From contig CAXTSX010000003.1 of NCBI GenBank assembly GCA_964247085.1, forward strand, positions 62,001 to 126,000: a stretch of 64,000 bases of DNA. Direction: 5' to 3'. This document shows, one piece after another, positions 1-10,871 of the stretch. Source of the stretch: JAAFHZ01 sp964247085 (lineage in GTDB: Bacteria > Cyanobacteriota > Cyanobacteriia > Cyanobacteriales > Chamaesiphonaceae). Position 1 is the stretch's first letter. The number at the start of each line of letters is the position of its first letter. The notes below the pieces were generated by a model that was not told where the DNA came from, did not search any database, and saw nothing but the letters and a program-made list of their open reading frames with translations. The translations under genes and the position numbers were made by a program.

Positions 1-1942
1 AAATGCTGCCGGAATTAAATGCAATATTTTTGATTTCGTTATTACTACCTGTCGCTAATAAAGGATATTTACCCTTAATTTCAATTTCAGGCCGGTTGAA
101 CTTGGTCAGGGAATTCATTGGACTGGTAATTGTTCCGACCGTTCCACCAGTACCAACTTGGCCAGTGTTAGTTTCTGCACCGCCAGGAGTAGCTTTGATG
201 TTGGCGGTTTGAGTTGAGCCATCGAGTCTGGTTTTGGTATCAGTAATTGCTGGCAGACCTGATAATAGATTAATGACTGCGCTCCCACTAGTGAGTTGAC
301 TGGCATAGTTAGTATTTTGCCCGGAGTTGGCAACACCGCTTGGAATCATGAAAATGCTAGTTTCAAAACTTACTGGTTGGCCAACTTGAGCAAGACTCCC
401 TTCCCCCTTGAGATTATTACTATTAATGATAAATTGGCGTAACGAACCTTGACCACTATCATTGGTGTTGACGATCGTATCAAAGTTAAAGCCAAAATCC
501 ACACCAGTAGCACCAGCTGTACCCACCGTAATTGTTGAAATACTTTGTGCCGTGGTCGTTGCAGTGGTCAAAGCCGCCAATGTTGTCGAACCATCACCAG
601 CATCAGCCAGCTTTGGGGCTTCCCCGCCAACGCGATCGGGATCAGCCACCCCAATATTGTCGATCGTCAATCCTTGAGTACGGAAAGTTTGCACAGGCAG
701 GAGTGTGCTTACATAACCAGGACGAGCAGATGTAACTGTAAGATTAACAACCCGAACTGTATACTGACCTGGAACTATTCCACCAGTAATATTGGTGTCA
801 CCAAAATTATAAACACCATTAATATCAGTGGTTGTAAATCCTTTAAATGCTCCTGATGAGTCGTATAGTTCGACCCTGGCTCCTGACCGAGGAGAAAAAG
901 AGCTATTCCAGGGGCGACCCGCGCCACCACCATAGTTAAAATCCTCGAATATGGTACCCGTGATTTTGGCCGCAATAACATTAGCACCAATAAAGCTCAG
1001 GCTTTCTTGATTACCATTATTGGAACCAGCGGTAGAATCATCGTCGCCAATAATTACTAATGCCTGTTTTACCCTGGCCGTAGCGTCTATAAATCCTATC
1101 CAACGAGTGGTGTTATTACCACATCCATTTGGGTTTGTGGAACCACCACATTGACTTTGATCAACAGCCACAAAGCCACCCCCGCTACTAATGTTGGTCG
1201 GTGTGATGGGAATATCTCTACCAATCCGATTTCCTCCGACATCAAGAAGTCTCAAAAGAGCTGGAGTACCCCCATTGGTACGGGTTTCTAGATCACCAAA
1301 CCAAGCCCCAAATGCAGAAATAGGTCGAGAGAAAGTGAACAGAACACCATTTCGATTGGTACTCAATCCTCCACTTTCAGTCCAGTAGCTCGATGAATTA
1401 CTGTATAAGCTGGCTGGACGGGGCGCACCGGCTTGCAATGTTAACGAATTGGTGAGTTGTGGAGGGCTAGTAGTATTGATTACTCCTGTACAGTTACCGC
1501 TAGAATCTACGTTTACAAACGCAACACCGACACCGACTCCATTAATTGTAAATAGATTAGATTCGTTGTTAGAAATTGTATTCGTATTAGTACCAGACCA
1601 GGATAGAGAGGTCTGCGGCGCTACTGCTGCGCGCCAAGTGTCATCTAAATTATCAGTGAGTGATCGAGCTGCAGCGCTGCTTCCAGATACTTCGGAACTA
1701 ATATACTCAGAGATTTTTGGATCAGTAGTTCCTTCACCAACCGTACAAGTACCGGAACGCGCAGGCAATGTATAGCTCATTACACTGATGCCGATCGCTA
1801 ATTTGGCTAGCTGTCCAACTATTTGCCATTTTTGGTGACAAAATAGGAGTAGTTGATTCGATCGATCACCCACCTGATAACTTCCATCCCATTGGTTGGG
1901 AGGTTTTTGTTGATATGGATAGGTAGGAGTAATACGCTGCAT
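1..1942 (-). CDS. Large secreted SdrD-B/beta-helix surface protein, 3' end outside window
   Basis: Partial gene: the first 647 codons are present and the reading frame is open to base 1. A hydrophobic stretch at about residues 43-60 followed by an Ala suggests an export signal. A domain unique to this copy follows (about 65-320). Next is an SdrD-B/Cna-B-like fold starting at the signature FEDFNYGGGAGR (about residue 327), then a segment with NTNDSGQGSLRQFI (about 490), as found at the start of CSLREA/right-handed beta-helix regions. The same two signatures occur in the genes at 7151, 25668 and 30423, so this is a member of the same paralogous family. It is probably exported to the cell surface; ligand and function are unknown. 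The ATG at 1942 is the first in frame, and a 367-bp intergenic region lies upstream. Confidence 0.8.
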   Translation of the reverse strand, partial: MQRITPTYPYQQKPPNQWDGSYQVGDRSNQLLLFCHQKWQIVGQLAKLAIGISVMSYTLPARSGTCTVGEGTTDPKISEYISSEVSGSSAAARSLTDNLDDTWRAAVAPQTSLSWSGTNTNTISNNESNLFTINGVGVGVAFVNVDSSGNCTGVINTTSPPQLTNSLTLQAGAPRPASLYSNSSSYWTESGGLSTNRNGVLFTFSRPISAFGAWFGDLETRTNGGTPALLRLLDVGGNRIGRDIPITPTNISSGGGFVAVDQSQCGGSTNPNGCGNNTTRWIGFIDATARVKQALVIIGDDDSTAGSNNGNQESLSFIGANVIAAKITGTIFEDFNYGGGAGRPWNSSFSPRSGARVELYDSSGAFKGFTTTDINGVYNFGDTNITGGIVPGQYTVRVVNLTVTSARPGYVSTLLPVQTFRTQGLTIDNIGVADPDRVGGEAPKLADAGDGSTTLAALTTATTTAQSISTITVGTAGATGVDFGFNFDTIVNTNDSGQGSLRQFIINSNNLKGEGSLAQVGQPVSFETSIFMIPSGVANSGQNTNYASQLTSGSAVINLLSGLPAITDTKTRLDGSTQTANIKATPGGAETNTGQVGTGGTVGTITSPMNSLTKFNRPEIEIKGKYPLLATGSNNEIKNIAFNSGSI

Positions 1943-2309
1943 CAAGACTACGACAAATAGGTCAATTTAATCATTTAGAACTGGCGTAACATGCAAACAA
2001 TCCGGTGATGGTAAGAACAGCCACGCAGCCCTAAAAATCCGGTTTCCTCTATCCTACCCATCGATCCTCAAATAGATAGCAGCCTGTATCTTGAGAAATG
2101 AAAATTTTGAGATCGATCTCAAATTTACTGAATAGTTCAGTATTCTCACTGAACGTATTTTTGCCGAATCAGAGCCATAACTAGTATAAATACTGACAGT
2201 AAAATCTTTTGTTATCAGTAGATTTTACAAATCACCATTCAGATAGAAGCACATAGAAATCAACGTATCAGAATCTCTTTAATTAGTAGCGATCGATCGC
2301 ACATCAAAA
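1943..2309. other. Intergenic region with inverted repeat
   Basis: No gene seen. It lies downstream of the gene ending at 2310 and upstream of the gene starting at 1942, both on the minus strand, so it should hold a terminator and a promoter. A perfect inverted repeat (gtaaaatct at 2199-2207, agattttac at 2220-2228) is present but lacks a T-run, so its role as a terminator is uncertain. Confidence 0.5.
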
Positions 2310-4355
2310 TTATTTAACCCGACCCTGGAAGCGAACAAATCCGTAGGAACCAGCTGGAGTAGCTGGAGCAGTTGCATTAGGTAAACTACCTAAATTAATG
2401 ACCACTGCCCCGTTATCATTTTTCCCACCACAGTTAATTTTCGGATAAACATCTTTGGGATCGCTCCCAGGTGGAAAATACCTGACAGTATCACCATCCG
2501 CGACATTGGTATAAGATGCTTTGACTCCATTGATGAGAGCAATAACCCCTCGACTTTCATTCACACTATTGTTAGACTTGTCCAGATAACTATTGAAAGC
2601 AGTAGGAATAAAAGTGACATTGTTGGGGACGCGATCGCACAACAAAACATTGTTGGCAGGACTATTTCCGGTAGACAAAAAATAAATTGTGTACTCGATC
2701 GAATCATTAGGTTTAATTGTACCACCATTAATTGCCCCAAGCAAAAAATCACTGCTGGTATGGCTGATAGTTGCTGGCCATTTGTCGGTCGCTAATTGTG
2801 GATAGGTGGTAGTCGGTGGAGCATTATCATTATCATCGTAAGGATTAGCTGGATCATCTTCATAACTAGCGAGGTTGGTGCCATCGCGGGTAATGGAAGA
2901 TCCATTGATGGCAGTGATTCTTTTTACTAACAAGACTTGTGGATTGCTAATTACTGTGATGTTGGTGGGATCGATCGATCCCGCTACTAGCTGCTCTACA
3001 CTACCATTGGGAATGACTATATTTGTTTGTAGATCTAAAGGTAAATCACTAGTTTGACCAATATTATCGGTGAAAATACCATTAACCGGTAAGTTGTCAG
3101 CCTTGGCCACCGCCTGATTTAACAGCTTGCCGACCACCCCGTTGTTAACAATTACTGGGATTGTGATTTTAATTAGTCCGCCAGCTTTAAGAATTATGGG
3201 GTCTTTCAATAAGTTATCAGTAGTGCCGGGAGTGATGTTATTTCCAACGTAATCACTGTTAAGCATCGGAACAATTGTTTGATTGCCAGCGATTGATATT
3301 GTCACAGTGTCAGATTTATTGACACCGGCAGGTAAAATATCAGTGATTTGAAAACCAGGGATATCGACATTGCCAGTGTTGGTATAGTCGATCGTCCAGA
3401 CCACGGTGTCGCCAGGATTTATTTTGGTATCATTATTACGATCGATCACTAATTTCGCTGACTTGAATCCCTGGACTTGGGGCGAAGCAACAATCGATAT
3501 CTCACCATAACGAGAGGCTTCTTTCTCGCCGCCAGCTGGTAGACCATCCACTTCACCAAATACTAGATTATTGAGGGGAGCGCTATTGTTCAGATTATCT
3601 TTGGTATGAACATCCACACCAAGAGTGTCAGAGGTCGTATAGGTTTGGCTGACTGTATCAGCACTGTTACCATTAATCCCGGTATCACCTAATAAAACTT
3701 TTATCTTAGTACCACTATTACCAGTTACCTTGATCGGAATTCGTACCTTCACGCTGCCATTGGCTGGAATCGCCCCACCTGGAATGTCTAAAATCCCCGA
3801 GTCACCAGTATTTGCACCAGCTGCCGGAATATTAATCCTGCTTACATTGTTTGGTAAGGGTACAATTGCCCCAGCACCATTTTTTACTTCAATAATTTGG
3901 ACTGCACCATATTGCGTGCGATCAAACACCCCATTGGTGACTTGAAAAGGTTGGCCAGGAATAAAAAACTGAGTAGGATCGTTGCCAGTATTGGTGATCA
4001 CAAAATCAAAGTAGAGAATATCATCTTGATTAACTCCCCCAATTCCTTGGAAAGGAGTAGCACTAGTACCAATTACACTGGCTAAAGGTTCAGAAATATT
4101 CGGGTCACTGATCGTAATACCAGCGACTTCTGCCATCGTCACACTCACGATATTCGATTCTAAGTCTTTTACACTATTGTCAGCGGAATCTATAAAACTG
4201 CCGGTGGCTTGATTGGTAATAGTGGTGCCAGCCGTAACCGTTTGGGCTAAGACCGCCGGGAGCCAAAATAAGTTATAGCCAATTACTCCCAGGATTGTAA
4301 CGAGGCCGTAACGGCGCATAGTGATATTAGTTTGGTATCGATTATTAGGGAACAC
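2310..4355 (-). CDS. Secreted DUF11-domain surface protein (681 aa)
   Basis: An N-terminal signal peptide (hydrophobic about 17-36, cleavage near residue 37) is followed by the family's N-terminal module (TTITNQATGSF, then EVAGITI). A beta-sandwich region contains FDFVITNTGNDPTQFFIPG, then a DUF11 repeat (YTNTGNVDIPGFQITDILP). The C-terminal module begins at VLLVKRITAING and ends SYGFVRFQGRVK. It lacks the SdrD-B and beta-helix parts of its larger relatives. The start overlaps the end of the upstream gene by 11 bp, so the two are probably cotranscribed; an internal ATG at 4319 is an alternative start just before the hydrophobic segment. It is likely a surface or extracellular structural protein; the specific role is unknown. 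Confidence 0.85.
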   Translation of the reverse strand: MFPNNRYQTNITMRRYGLVTILGVIGYNLFWLPAVLAQTVTAGTTITNQATGSFIDSADNSVKDLESNIVSVTMAEVAGITISDPNISEPLASVIGTSATPFQGIGGVNQDDILYFDFVITNTGNDPTQFFIPGQPFQVTNGVFDRTQYGAVQIIEVKNGAGAIVPLPNNVSRINIPAAGANTGDSGILDIPGGAIPANGSVKVRIPIKVTGNSGTKIKVLLGDTGINGNSADTVSQTYTTSDTLGVDVHTKDNLNNSAPLNNLVFGEVDGLPAGGEKEASRYGEISIVASPQVQGFKSAKLVIDRNNDTKINPGDTVVWTIDYTNTGNVDIPGFQITDILPAGVNKSDTVTISIAGNQTIVPMLNSDYVGNNITPGTTDNLLKDPIILKAGGLIKITIPVIVNNGVVGKLLNQAVAKADNLPVNGIFTDNIGQTSDLPLDLQTNIVIPNGSVEQLVAGSIDPTNITVISNPQVLLVKRITAINGSSITRDGTNLASYEDDPANPYDDNDNAPPTTTYPQLATDKWPATISHTSSDFLLGAINGGTIKPNDSIEYTIYFLSTGNSPANNVLLCDRVPNNVTFIPTAFNSYLDKSNNSVNESRGVIALINGVKASYTNVADGDTVRYFPPGSDPKDVYPKINCGGKNDNGAVVINLGSLPNATAPATPAGSYGFVRFQGRVK

Positions 4356-6966
4356 GGGTAGTAAACCTCACCAAACCATAGGAATTACTGGGTGTGCCAG
4401 CAGAATTTGAGCCTGGTACGACTGCTAAATTGGGTAAACCAGATGTCCCTGTAATCGGAATATCCACGGTGCCGTTGGTATTGGCCGCTTTGAGTTTGCA
4501 AGCGGCGGGGACAGTAGTATTTGCTGCATAAACTTGAGTTCGATCGATTGAATCATTGTTTGCTGTCAAATCTATAACTGGAGATAATCCAATCTGTGCT
4601 TGTAAATCTTTACCCACGCCATAGGTGGCGGTTTGGAATGATTGGTTCGCCGTAATTAGATCGCAAATGCGCACACCGCGAGCATCTAGCTTGCCGCCGT
4701 TTAAAAAATAAATAGTGTATTCGATAATATCGCCAGATTTGACCTTTCCACCATTAATCGCACCTATCAAATAGTTATTACTAGGCCAGTTAGGATGGAT
4801 ATCATTAAGATTTGCCGAATCATGAACAACACTATCCAACCTGGTACCGTCGTTAACATTTTCGCTGCGATTACCATTAATAGCCGTAATTCTTTTCACC
4901 AGCAGAACTTGGGCATTACCAGAAGTAGTAGCAATACTATTACTCACCGTAGCAGTTTCACTTAGATTCGTGATACCACCCAAGCCATCTTGATCGAGTG
5001 GATCACCAATATCTTTTGGTCTATTTACCGTAGCACTGTTGGTAATGGTGCCGGTGGCAGTCGCAGACAAAGTTGCTTGAATCTCAAAGCGTAGTTTAGC
5101 ACCACTATTTAGATTCACCTTAGCATTAAAAGTATTGCCAGTGAAGCCATAAGTGCCACAGTCGCCTATGCCGCTAACTACCTGACAGGAAACAACTTGA
5201 GGATTAGTGAAAATCGGCAACAAGATGTCTTGGACTGTTGCCCCCACTACATTACTGGTGCTCCCGATCGCTGGATCATTAGCATTGGTAACATCAATGG
5301 TATAAGTAGTAGTCTGGCCTTTAGTCAAAGAGCCTAAAAGATTTTTAGAAATTTGCAAATCAGCTCCTTTAACTACAATATTTAGAACTGTGGTAGAAAA
5401 CTCTGGGGCATAAGCCCAGGTATCCAGAATGGCCGCATTTCCAAAACCAGCAGCGTTATCAACCCCCCAACGGTGAGCACCAGCAGCGCTGTTGACTCCA
5501 CTACTGGCATTGGCAGGTACTGGTGGAATGGCCGCAGAACCACCAACACCCCCATTTCCCAGCATTTTAGAATCGTCATAGTAAATGCGATCGGTATTAA
5601 AAGCTGGGGTGGAAAAAGATCCGCTAGTAGGACCATTTAGGCGTTGAAAAATCAAGCCGTTAGAATTGCCTTCAGCATCAATTAAGGGAAAATGCACTTC
5701 ACCACCTAATGTTGCAATTATCGATTTAAAAGTGATAGTTTGAGACTTCATTACCGCACCATTACCATCTTTGCCATCCCACAAAATCGCATTGTTGCCT
5801 GGATTAGCCGTACCTTGAAGGACCCGATCGTTACCGTCACCAAAAATATTATTGGCATTCAAATCCAGGGTGATTTGGTATGGTCTATTGATGCTGTCCG
5901 GGTTGTTAAAATTAAAAAAGCCGCCTAAGCTTTGACCAATTTGATTGGGAGTACCTTCTGAACCAATTAAGCTTAGAGTGGTAGGCGGCGGTGGTGGGGC
6001 TAACGAGGGATTCAACCAAGTACTTCCACTCCCGGCCAAAGAAGAAGAGCTGGGTAAGGCCGGATCGATCGGATTAAAAAATAATTTGTTATTGTACGAA
6101 TCTCTTGTTTCTGGAGCATTAGGATCGCGGATAGTAAAACCAGAGGGCAGATTCAGATCAAAAGAACGATAGCTTGGTTTATTAGTGGTGGTGTTGTAAA
6201 CTCCCCGATTATCGGAAAAGAAAATAAACCGAAAGGGATCCAATCCATTAGCATCTACTCGATAGTGATAGCCATCCCGAGTGACGACGTAGAAAACTCC
6301 ACTAAAAGAGTCTGCTAAGTAATCGCCAATATTGCCAGCGAAATAATTAGTATAGGCTCGTCCAGGTTTTGTGAAATTACTATTGCCAGCGGTGATGGTA
6401 ACATCCCAAGCAGTTACGAACCAATCAGCGGCAGTTTGTGGTAACCAATTAGCTGTAGCTCCAATGGTAGGTGGCACACCCGGAAAAACTACTCCAGGAA
6501 CATCATAAAGACCAGGATTAGGACTAACAAAATCAATTTTCCAAATACCCGATTCACCACTGCCTACACTGATTGTGCAAGGGGTATATCCACCGGAGGT
6601 TACAAAGGGACCAATTGATTCTTGGGATCGATCGACAATGCGACCATTTATACTACTAGTATCACAAGTTCCGATCGAACCATCTGGTTTGGTATACTGA
6701 ATTTTGCCATTGTTTAAACCATTGGCACTAGAACCCAAGTTAATATTTTCTCCTGTATTAGCATATACATATATTGTTGTTCGTTCTAGTATTCCAAAGT
6801 AGGTTCCTGATGTCGAATAAGTAAGATAAGCACGTCTACCACCACTACTCGTTAATTCTTTACTACCTTCTGCTTGAGCTGGTACCCATCCGCCCCACAG
6901 CCAAGAGGTAGCTAGAGTGGCACCGATTAAAGTCAATAGTTTTTGGTTAAATGCTTTGATATTCAT
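4345..6966 (-). CDS. Secreted DUF11-domain protein with FlgD-like Ig segment (873 aa)
   Basis: Signal peptide of about 32 residues with cleavage at AQA-EG. The N-terminal third is not shared with the other copies. Near residues 380-420 a FlgD-type Ig-like element is visible (DLNANNIFGDGND, later WDGKDGNGAV). A DUF11 domain follows (DLQISKNLLGSLTKGQTTTY), then the family C-terminal module from VLLVKRITAING to SYGLVRFTTRVP. This copy ends in VP instead of the usual VK. It is the first gene of a probable two-gene unit with the 681-aa gene, overlapping it by 11 bp. A terminator for the upstream gene at 7065-7106 means this pair has its own promoter in 6967-7065. An extracellular or outer-surface role is inferred. 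Confidence 0.85.
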   Translation of the reverse strand: MNIKAFNQKLLTLIGATLATSWLWGGWVPAQAEGSKELTSSGGRRAYLTYSTSGTYFGILERTTIYVYANTGENINLGSSANGLNNGKIQYTKPDGSIGTCDTSSINGRIVDRSQESIGPFVTSGGYTPCTISVGSGESGIWKIDFVSPNPGLYDVPGVVFPGVPPTIGATANWLPQTAADWFVTAWDVTITAGNSNFTKPGRAYTNYFAGNIGDYLADSFSGVFYVVTRDGYHYRVDANGLDPFRFIFFSDNRGVYNTTTNKPSYRSFDLNLPSGFTIRDPNAPETRDSYNNKLFFNPIDPALPSSSSLAGSGSTWLNPSLAPPPPPTTLSLIGSEGTPNQIGQSLGGFFNFNNPDSINRPYQITLDLNANNIFGDGNDRVLQGTANPGNNAILWDGKDGNGAVMKSQTITFKSIIATLGGEVHFPLIDAEGNSNGLIFQRLNGPTSGSFSTPAFNTDRIYYDDSKMLGNGGVGGSAAIPPVPANASSGVNSAAGAHRWGVDNAAGFGNAAILDTWAYAPEFSTTVLNIVVKGADLQISKNLLGSLTKGQTTTYTIDVTNANDPAIGSTSNVVGATVQDILLPIFTNPQVVSCQVVSGIGDCGTYGFTGNTFNAKVNLNSGAKLRFEIQATLSATATGTITNSATVNRPKDIGDPLDQDGLGGITNLSETATVSNSIATTSGNAQVLLVKRITAINGNRSENVNDGTRLDSVVHDSANLNDIHPNWPSNNYLIGAINGGKVKSGDIIEYTIYFLNGGKLDARGVRICDLITANQSFQTATYGVGKDLQAQIGLSPVIDLTANNDSIDRTQVYAANTTVPAACKLKAANTNGTVDIPITGTSGLPNLAVVPGSNSAGTPSNSYGLVRFTTRVP

Positions 6967-7064
6967 ATTTTTGCACCGGTCGCTGAGTCAAAGCAAGTTC
7001 AATGGCGTTAACATACATAGCCTTATTCTGCCCACCATCTATTAGATAATTAGCATTCTGAAAT

Positions 7065-7106
7065 CAAAAAAATATTAGGAATGAACTAGAAATAGGTCAT
7101 TCCTAA
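7065..7106 (-). terminator. Rho-independent terminator of the 7151 gene
   Basis: Perfect 10-bp stem (ttaggaatga at 7075-7084, tcattcctaa at 7097-7106), followed on the minus strand by a T-rich run. It lies 45 bases past the stop codon at 7151. Confidence 0.85.
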
Positions 7107-7150
7107 CAGTAATTAGTTCCGTAGCAACTACGAATATTTTTACTTACAAG

Positions 7151-10100
7151 TTATTTAACTCGGCCTTGGAAACGAACAAACCCATATGAACCAGGAGTAT
7201 TTGGAGCCGTGGCATTAGGAATATTGCCCAGATTGAAAACCACTGCACCGTTATCATTTGGTCCGCCACAATTAATGTCCTTGTTATTAGCATCTTTAGG
7301 AATGGTTCCAGCGGGAATGTAACGAGCAGCATCGCCATCGCCTACATTGGTATAAGAAGACTCTGTACCATTAATCTTGGCGAAGATGCCGCGACTATCA
7401 TTAACACCACCAGGAGCTTGAGGAGTAGTGCTATTAAAAGCTGTTGGGAAAAAAGTGGTGTTGCTGGGCACTCGATCGCAGAACATGACATTTTCAGCTG
7501 GTGAGTCCCCAGTAGACAAGAAGTAGATGGTGTACTCAATAGTATCTTTGGGTTTGATATTGCCACCATTGATGCCACCTAGTAAGAAATTACTGCTGGT
7601 TTTACCAGTGGTGTCTGGCCAATAAGTAGTGTCTGGGGTTGGAAAGTTGTTAGAGGGAGCTAATGTAGTTTCAATGACATTATCATCATAAGGATTAGAC
7701 TCTTCTTGGATGTAACTAGCCAAATTATCACCGCTAGTGGTGTTAGTGATACCATTGATCGCGGTAATGCGTTTTACCAACAGAACATTGGGGTTGCTAA
7801 CACTACTACTAAATTCTGAGGTGTTTCCAGCAGCATCAGTGGCGGTAGATGTAATGGTTTTAGGATCAGTGCCAGTTGGGACAGTAATAGGACAATTAAA
7901 CTTGCCGTTAGCATCTGCTGCGCAGGTGCCGAGATAAGTTTGCCCTTCGGCATGGAGCTTCGATACGGTGCTTGGGTCGGAACTAAAGACTTTACCTTTA
8001 TCGTTAGTATCAGCAGCGCCAACAAAGAATTCTAGGGTGGCACCAGCAAAAGTACTACTTGTTGTTGGGGTACCTACATAACCTTTAATAGTTAACGTAT
8101 TACCACTGATACTCGATGACTGAATAATCGGGTAATCCATACCATTATTGGCTTTAGTTGCAACAACAGTTCCATCATTAGGTGTAACGCCAGCAGTACT
8201 TAAGTTAATACCGAGGGTCAGGTTGTCATATAGACTATTTTGCGAAATCCGATTTCTGAGCATTCCATCATTAATATTAATCCCACTCCCTTGCGTGGGG
8301 GCAGCCGGAATTGAAACGGTATTTTTGACAATATTTTTGGTGATGGTGATATCGTTTCCAGCGGAATTGATGCCGAAGCGACGGTTGCGATCGAAGGTAT
8401 TGTTGTCAACAATGCCATTACTCGATCCAGTGGAGATTTGCAGCCCCTGTCCTTGCGTATTAGCACTGATGGAAGGGGGACTGGAGGGATCGTGGATAAA
8501 ATTGCCGCGCAGGGTGAAGTTGGTGGTATTGTTATCCGTCTCTATATTGTCGGCATAGTCACCTGAGGCTTCGCTAGAACTGTTGTCTTTGGGACCATTC
8601 TGGGTGACTTCGTTATTAGTTGCATTAGCACTAGTTCCATTTTGATTAGAGAAGTAGATGCCATCACCGTTATAAGCAATGTAGTTGTTCGTCATGACAG
8701 TACCACCTTGAGTTACAATACCCGCACCTCTTGGTAAGGGGATGCTGGGTTCTGTTCCGTCAGCACTTGTACCGACTAAAAGCTGGGTAATGGTAGTTTT
8801 CCCGCTGTCTGGAACGGCAGGAAGGACATAGATCATCCCCATGAGTGGGGTGACGGCGACGTTTTGAAACGGGTGGTATCCATATACTGCAAGGCCAGCC
8901 AGTAATGCGTTTGCACCTGTGACTTGGATGCCGTTGGTGTTGACAGGGACTGCACTAAAGTCAATGACGATTTCTGGACGGGGGACTTTATCAAGGGTGA
9001 GTGCATCTACGCCTACGGTGCCACCTGTGCCAATGGGCGATCCGGTATTTGTGTTTCCGATGTTGGCGGATTGGGTGCGTCCATCTAAGCTGGTGTTACT
9101 ATCTGAAATGACGTAATGGAGGGTGGGTCTGATGACTGCGGCACCTTTATTAGCTCCGCTGGTGGCTAAAAGATTGGGTAGTCCGGCTCGCAGGCCAGAA
9201 TGGGCGAGTCCATCGGAAATCATGAAGACGGAGGTTTCTTTGCCAGGTACTTGGTTGGTTTGGGCTAGGGTGGCTTCACCCTGTAGGGTGTTTGAGTTAG
9301 TAATGAATTGGTCGAGGGAGCCTTGACCTGTGGTGTTGGTATTGACGATCGTATCAAAGTTATAACCAAAATCCACATCAGCAACAGCCGTAGTGCCTAA
9401 AGTCACTTTTGTCACCGATTCTGCTTGCCCACCAGCAACTTCATTGAAACTCGTAAACGTAAAATTACTGGTATTTAATGCATCTCCACTGGCTGCTGCC
9501 CCCTTATCAGCCACCGCTGGATTCTCTCCACCAACGCGATCGGTCACAGCTGTAACATTTCCAGTGCTCACATCAGTACGGAAAGTTTGGACAGGCAACA
9601 ATGTTAGAACAGCACCCAGACGAGATGAAGTAACAGTATTATTCACCACCCGAATATAGTAATTTTTACTGGCAGTAAAAGCACTAGTAGCATTCAACTC
9701 ATTAAACTTATATTTACCATTAGCATCAGTCACAGTTGCAGCTAAGTAATTACCGGTAGTATCATAAATTTCTACCCGAACATTGTTTCTTGCGACCCCA
9801 GTCGCATCCGTTAAACTACGACCAGCTCCACCACCATAATTAACATCTTCAAAAACCGTGCCACTAATACTAATTGGTTCCGCAATAACATCCGTCGAAG
9901 AAGTAGCACTGGCTTCTTGACGATGGTTAAGGCTATCACCATTAAATGGTAAACCAGTTGTTTCTACCACTGTCCCTGCGGCGTTTGTTGTATTGTCTGG
10001 GTTATCTTGAGTATAAATGTCTGAGATGCCATTAGCACTGTAAACTTGGTTTTGAGTATCACTAGGTGTATTACCCATTCTTACCGATATATTGCTACCT

Positions 10101-10783
10101 ACTATAGCTGAAGTAGCAACCTTCACTGGTACCCGAATTTTAACCGAACCACCTACAGGAATAATACCATTTTTACCCAACAGACCATCTGTCCCAGTAG
10201 CAGTACTCGGGCCTGTTGCTTGACCACCAGCGGACACCGTTGCACCAATAACAGGAATATCAGCAGTACCAGTGGGATTGTAAGAAATTATCTCGATCGG
10301 ATTAGTAGCCGCATCAAAAGTAGCTGAACCAGTAATACTGGGAGCACCAGGAATAAAGAACTGAGTCGAATCATTTCCTGTATTGGTAATTACAAAGTCG
10401 AAATAAGCAATATCTCCAGCATTAATGCTGCCATTACCTTGCAGCGCTCCGGCCCCGGTAACAGCAACTGGAGCTTCTGATGGAGTACTAGCAGTGACTG
10501 TAATCCCGGCAACTTCGGCTACTGTGACCGATACAACGTTAGATACGATCGGTTCTGGAACTGCACTGGTATCTTCACCATCCGTGAATGTACCTGTGGC
10601 TTGGTTGTCAATTATAGTGTTGGGAGCAGTTGGTGCTGCCAGTAAAGGAGATAGACCTAGGGAATTGCTACCAGCCACTAAACCCAAAACAACGATCGAT
10701 CTAGTTAAGAAGTTAAGATATTGCTTGCTCATTGATTGAGTATTAGTGTTTCTTGTGGAGACTGGACGATGGAGATTAGACAT
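7151..10783 (-). CDS. Giant secreted SdrD-B/beta-helix/DUF11 surface protein
   Basis: About 1,210 residues. A signal peptide follows MSKQYLNFLTRS and ends near LLA-APTAP. In order: the N-terminal TGTFTDGED module; FDFVITNTGNDSTQFFIPG sandwich; SdrD-B-like domain with FEDVNYGGGAGR; NTNTTGQGSLDQFITNSN segment; a right-handed beta-helix with short repeats such as NNYIAYNGDGIYF; an Ig-like domain ending TDAAGNTSEFSS; and the C-terminal module VLLVKRITAING to SYGFVRFQGRVK. The start at 10783 (MSNLHRPVS) is chosen because it aligns with the start of the paralogue at 21217, including the bases just upstream. ATGs at 10822 and 10732 are alternatives. Upstream DNA is shared with two other copies, suggesting common regulation. 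Confidence 0.85.
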   Translation of the reverse strand: MSNLHRPVSTRNTNTQSMSKQYLNFLTRSIVVLGLVAGSNSLGLSPLLAAPTAPNTIIDNQATGTFTDGEDTSAVPEPIVSNVVSVTVAEVAGITVTASTPSEAPVAVTGAGALQGNGSINAGDIAYFDFVITNTGNDSTQFFIPGAPSITGSATFDAATNPIEIISYNPTGTADIPVIGATVSAGGQATGPSTATGTDGLLGKNGIIPVGGSVKIRVPVKVATSAIVGSNISVRMGNTPSDTQNQVYSANGISDIYTQDNPDNTTNAAGTVVETTGLPFNGDSLNHRQEASATSSTDVIAEPISISGTVFEDVNYGGGAGRSLTDATGVARNNVRVEIYDTTGNYLAATVTDANGKYKFNELNATSAFTASKNYYIRVVNNTVTSSRLGAVLTLLPVQTFRTDVSTGNVTAVTDRVGGENPAVADKGAAASGDALNTSNFTFTSFNEVAGGQAESVTKVTLGTTAVADVDFGYNFDTIVNTNTTGQGSLDQFITNSNTLQGEATLAQTNQVPGKETSVFMISDGLAHSGLRAGLPNLLATSGANKGAAVIRPTLHYVISDSNTSLDGRTQSANIGNTNTGSPIGTGGTVGVDALTLDKVPRPEIVIDFSAVPVNTNGIQVTGANALLAGLAVYGYHPFQNVAVTPLMGMIYVLPAVPDSGKTTITQLLVGTSADGTEPSIPLPRGAGIVTQGGTVMTNNYIAYNGDGIYFSNQNGTSANATNNEVTQNGPKDNSSSEASGDYADNIETDNNTTNFTLRGNFIHDPSSPPSISANTQGQGLQISTGSSNGIVDNNTFDRNRRFGINSAGNDITITKNIVKNTVSIPAAPTQGSGININDGMLRNRISQNSLYDNLTLGINLSTAGVTPNDGTVVATKANNGMDYPIIQSSSISGNTLTIKGYVGTPTTSSTFAGATLEFFVGAADTNDKGKVFSSDPSTVSKLHAEGQTYLGTCAADANGKFNCPITVPTGTDPKTITSTATDAAGNTSEFSSSVSNPNVLLVKRITAINGITNTTSGDNLASYIQEESNPYDDNVIETTLAPSNNFPTPDTTYWPDTTGKTSSNFLLGGINGGNIKPKDTIEYTIYFLSTGDSPAENVMFCDRVPSNTTFFPTAFNSTTPQAPGGVNDSRGIFAKINGTESSYTNVGDGDAARYIPAGTIPKDANNKDINCGGPNDNGAVVFNLGNIPNATAPNTPGSYGFVRFQGRVK

Positions 10784-10871
10784 AACTAGAACAAATATTG
10801 AGGTGGTTAATGACAATCCCATGGGTTACTACTTCTCACCATAAAATAGTCAGTTTTTGTTGCCAGCTGAT

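Noticed and set aside
8148..8558. Plus-strand reading frames opposite the large surface genes
   Set aside because: They are antisense shadows caused by repetitive low-complexity coding sequence; no ribosome sites or homology.
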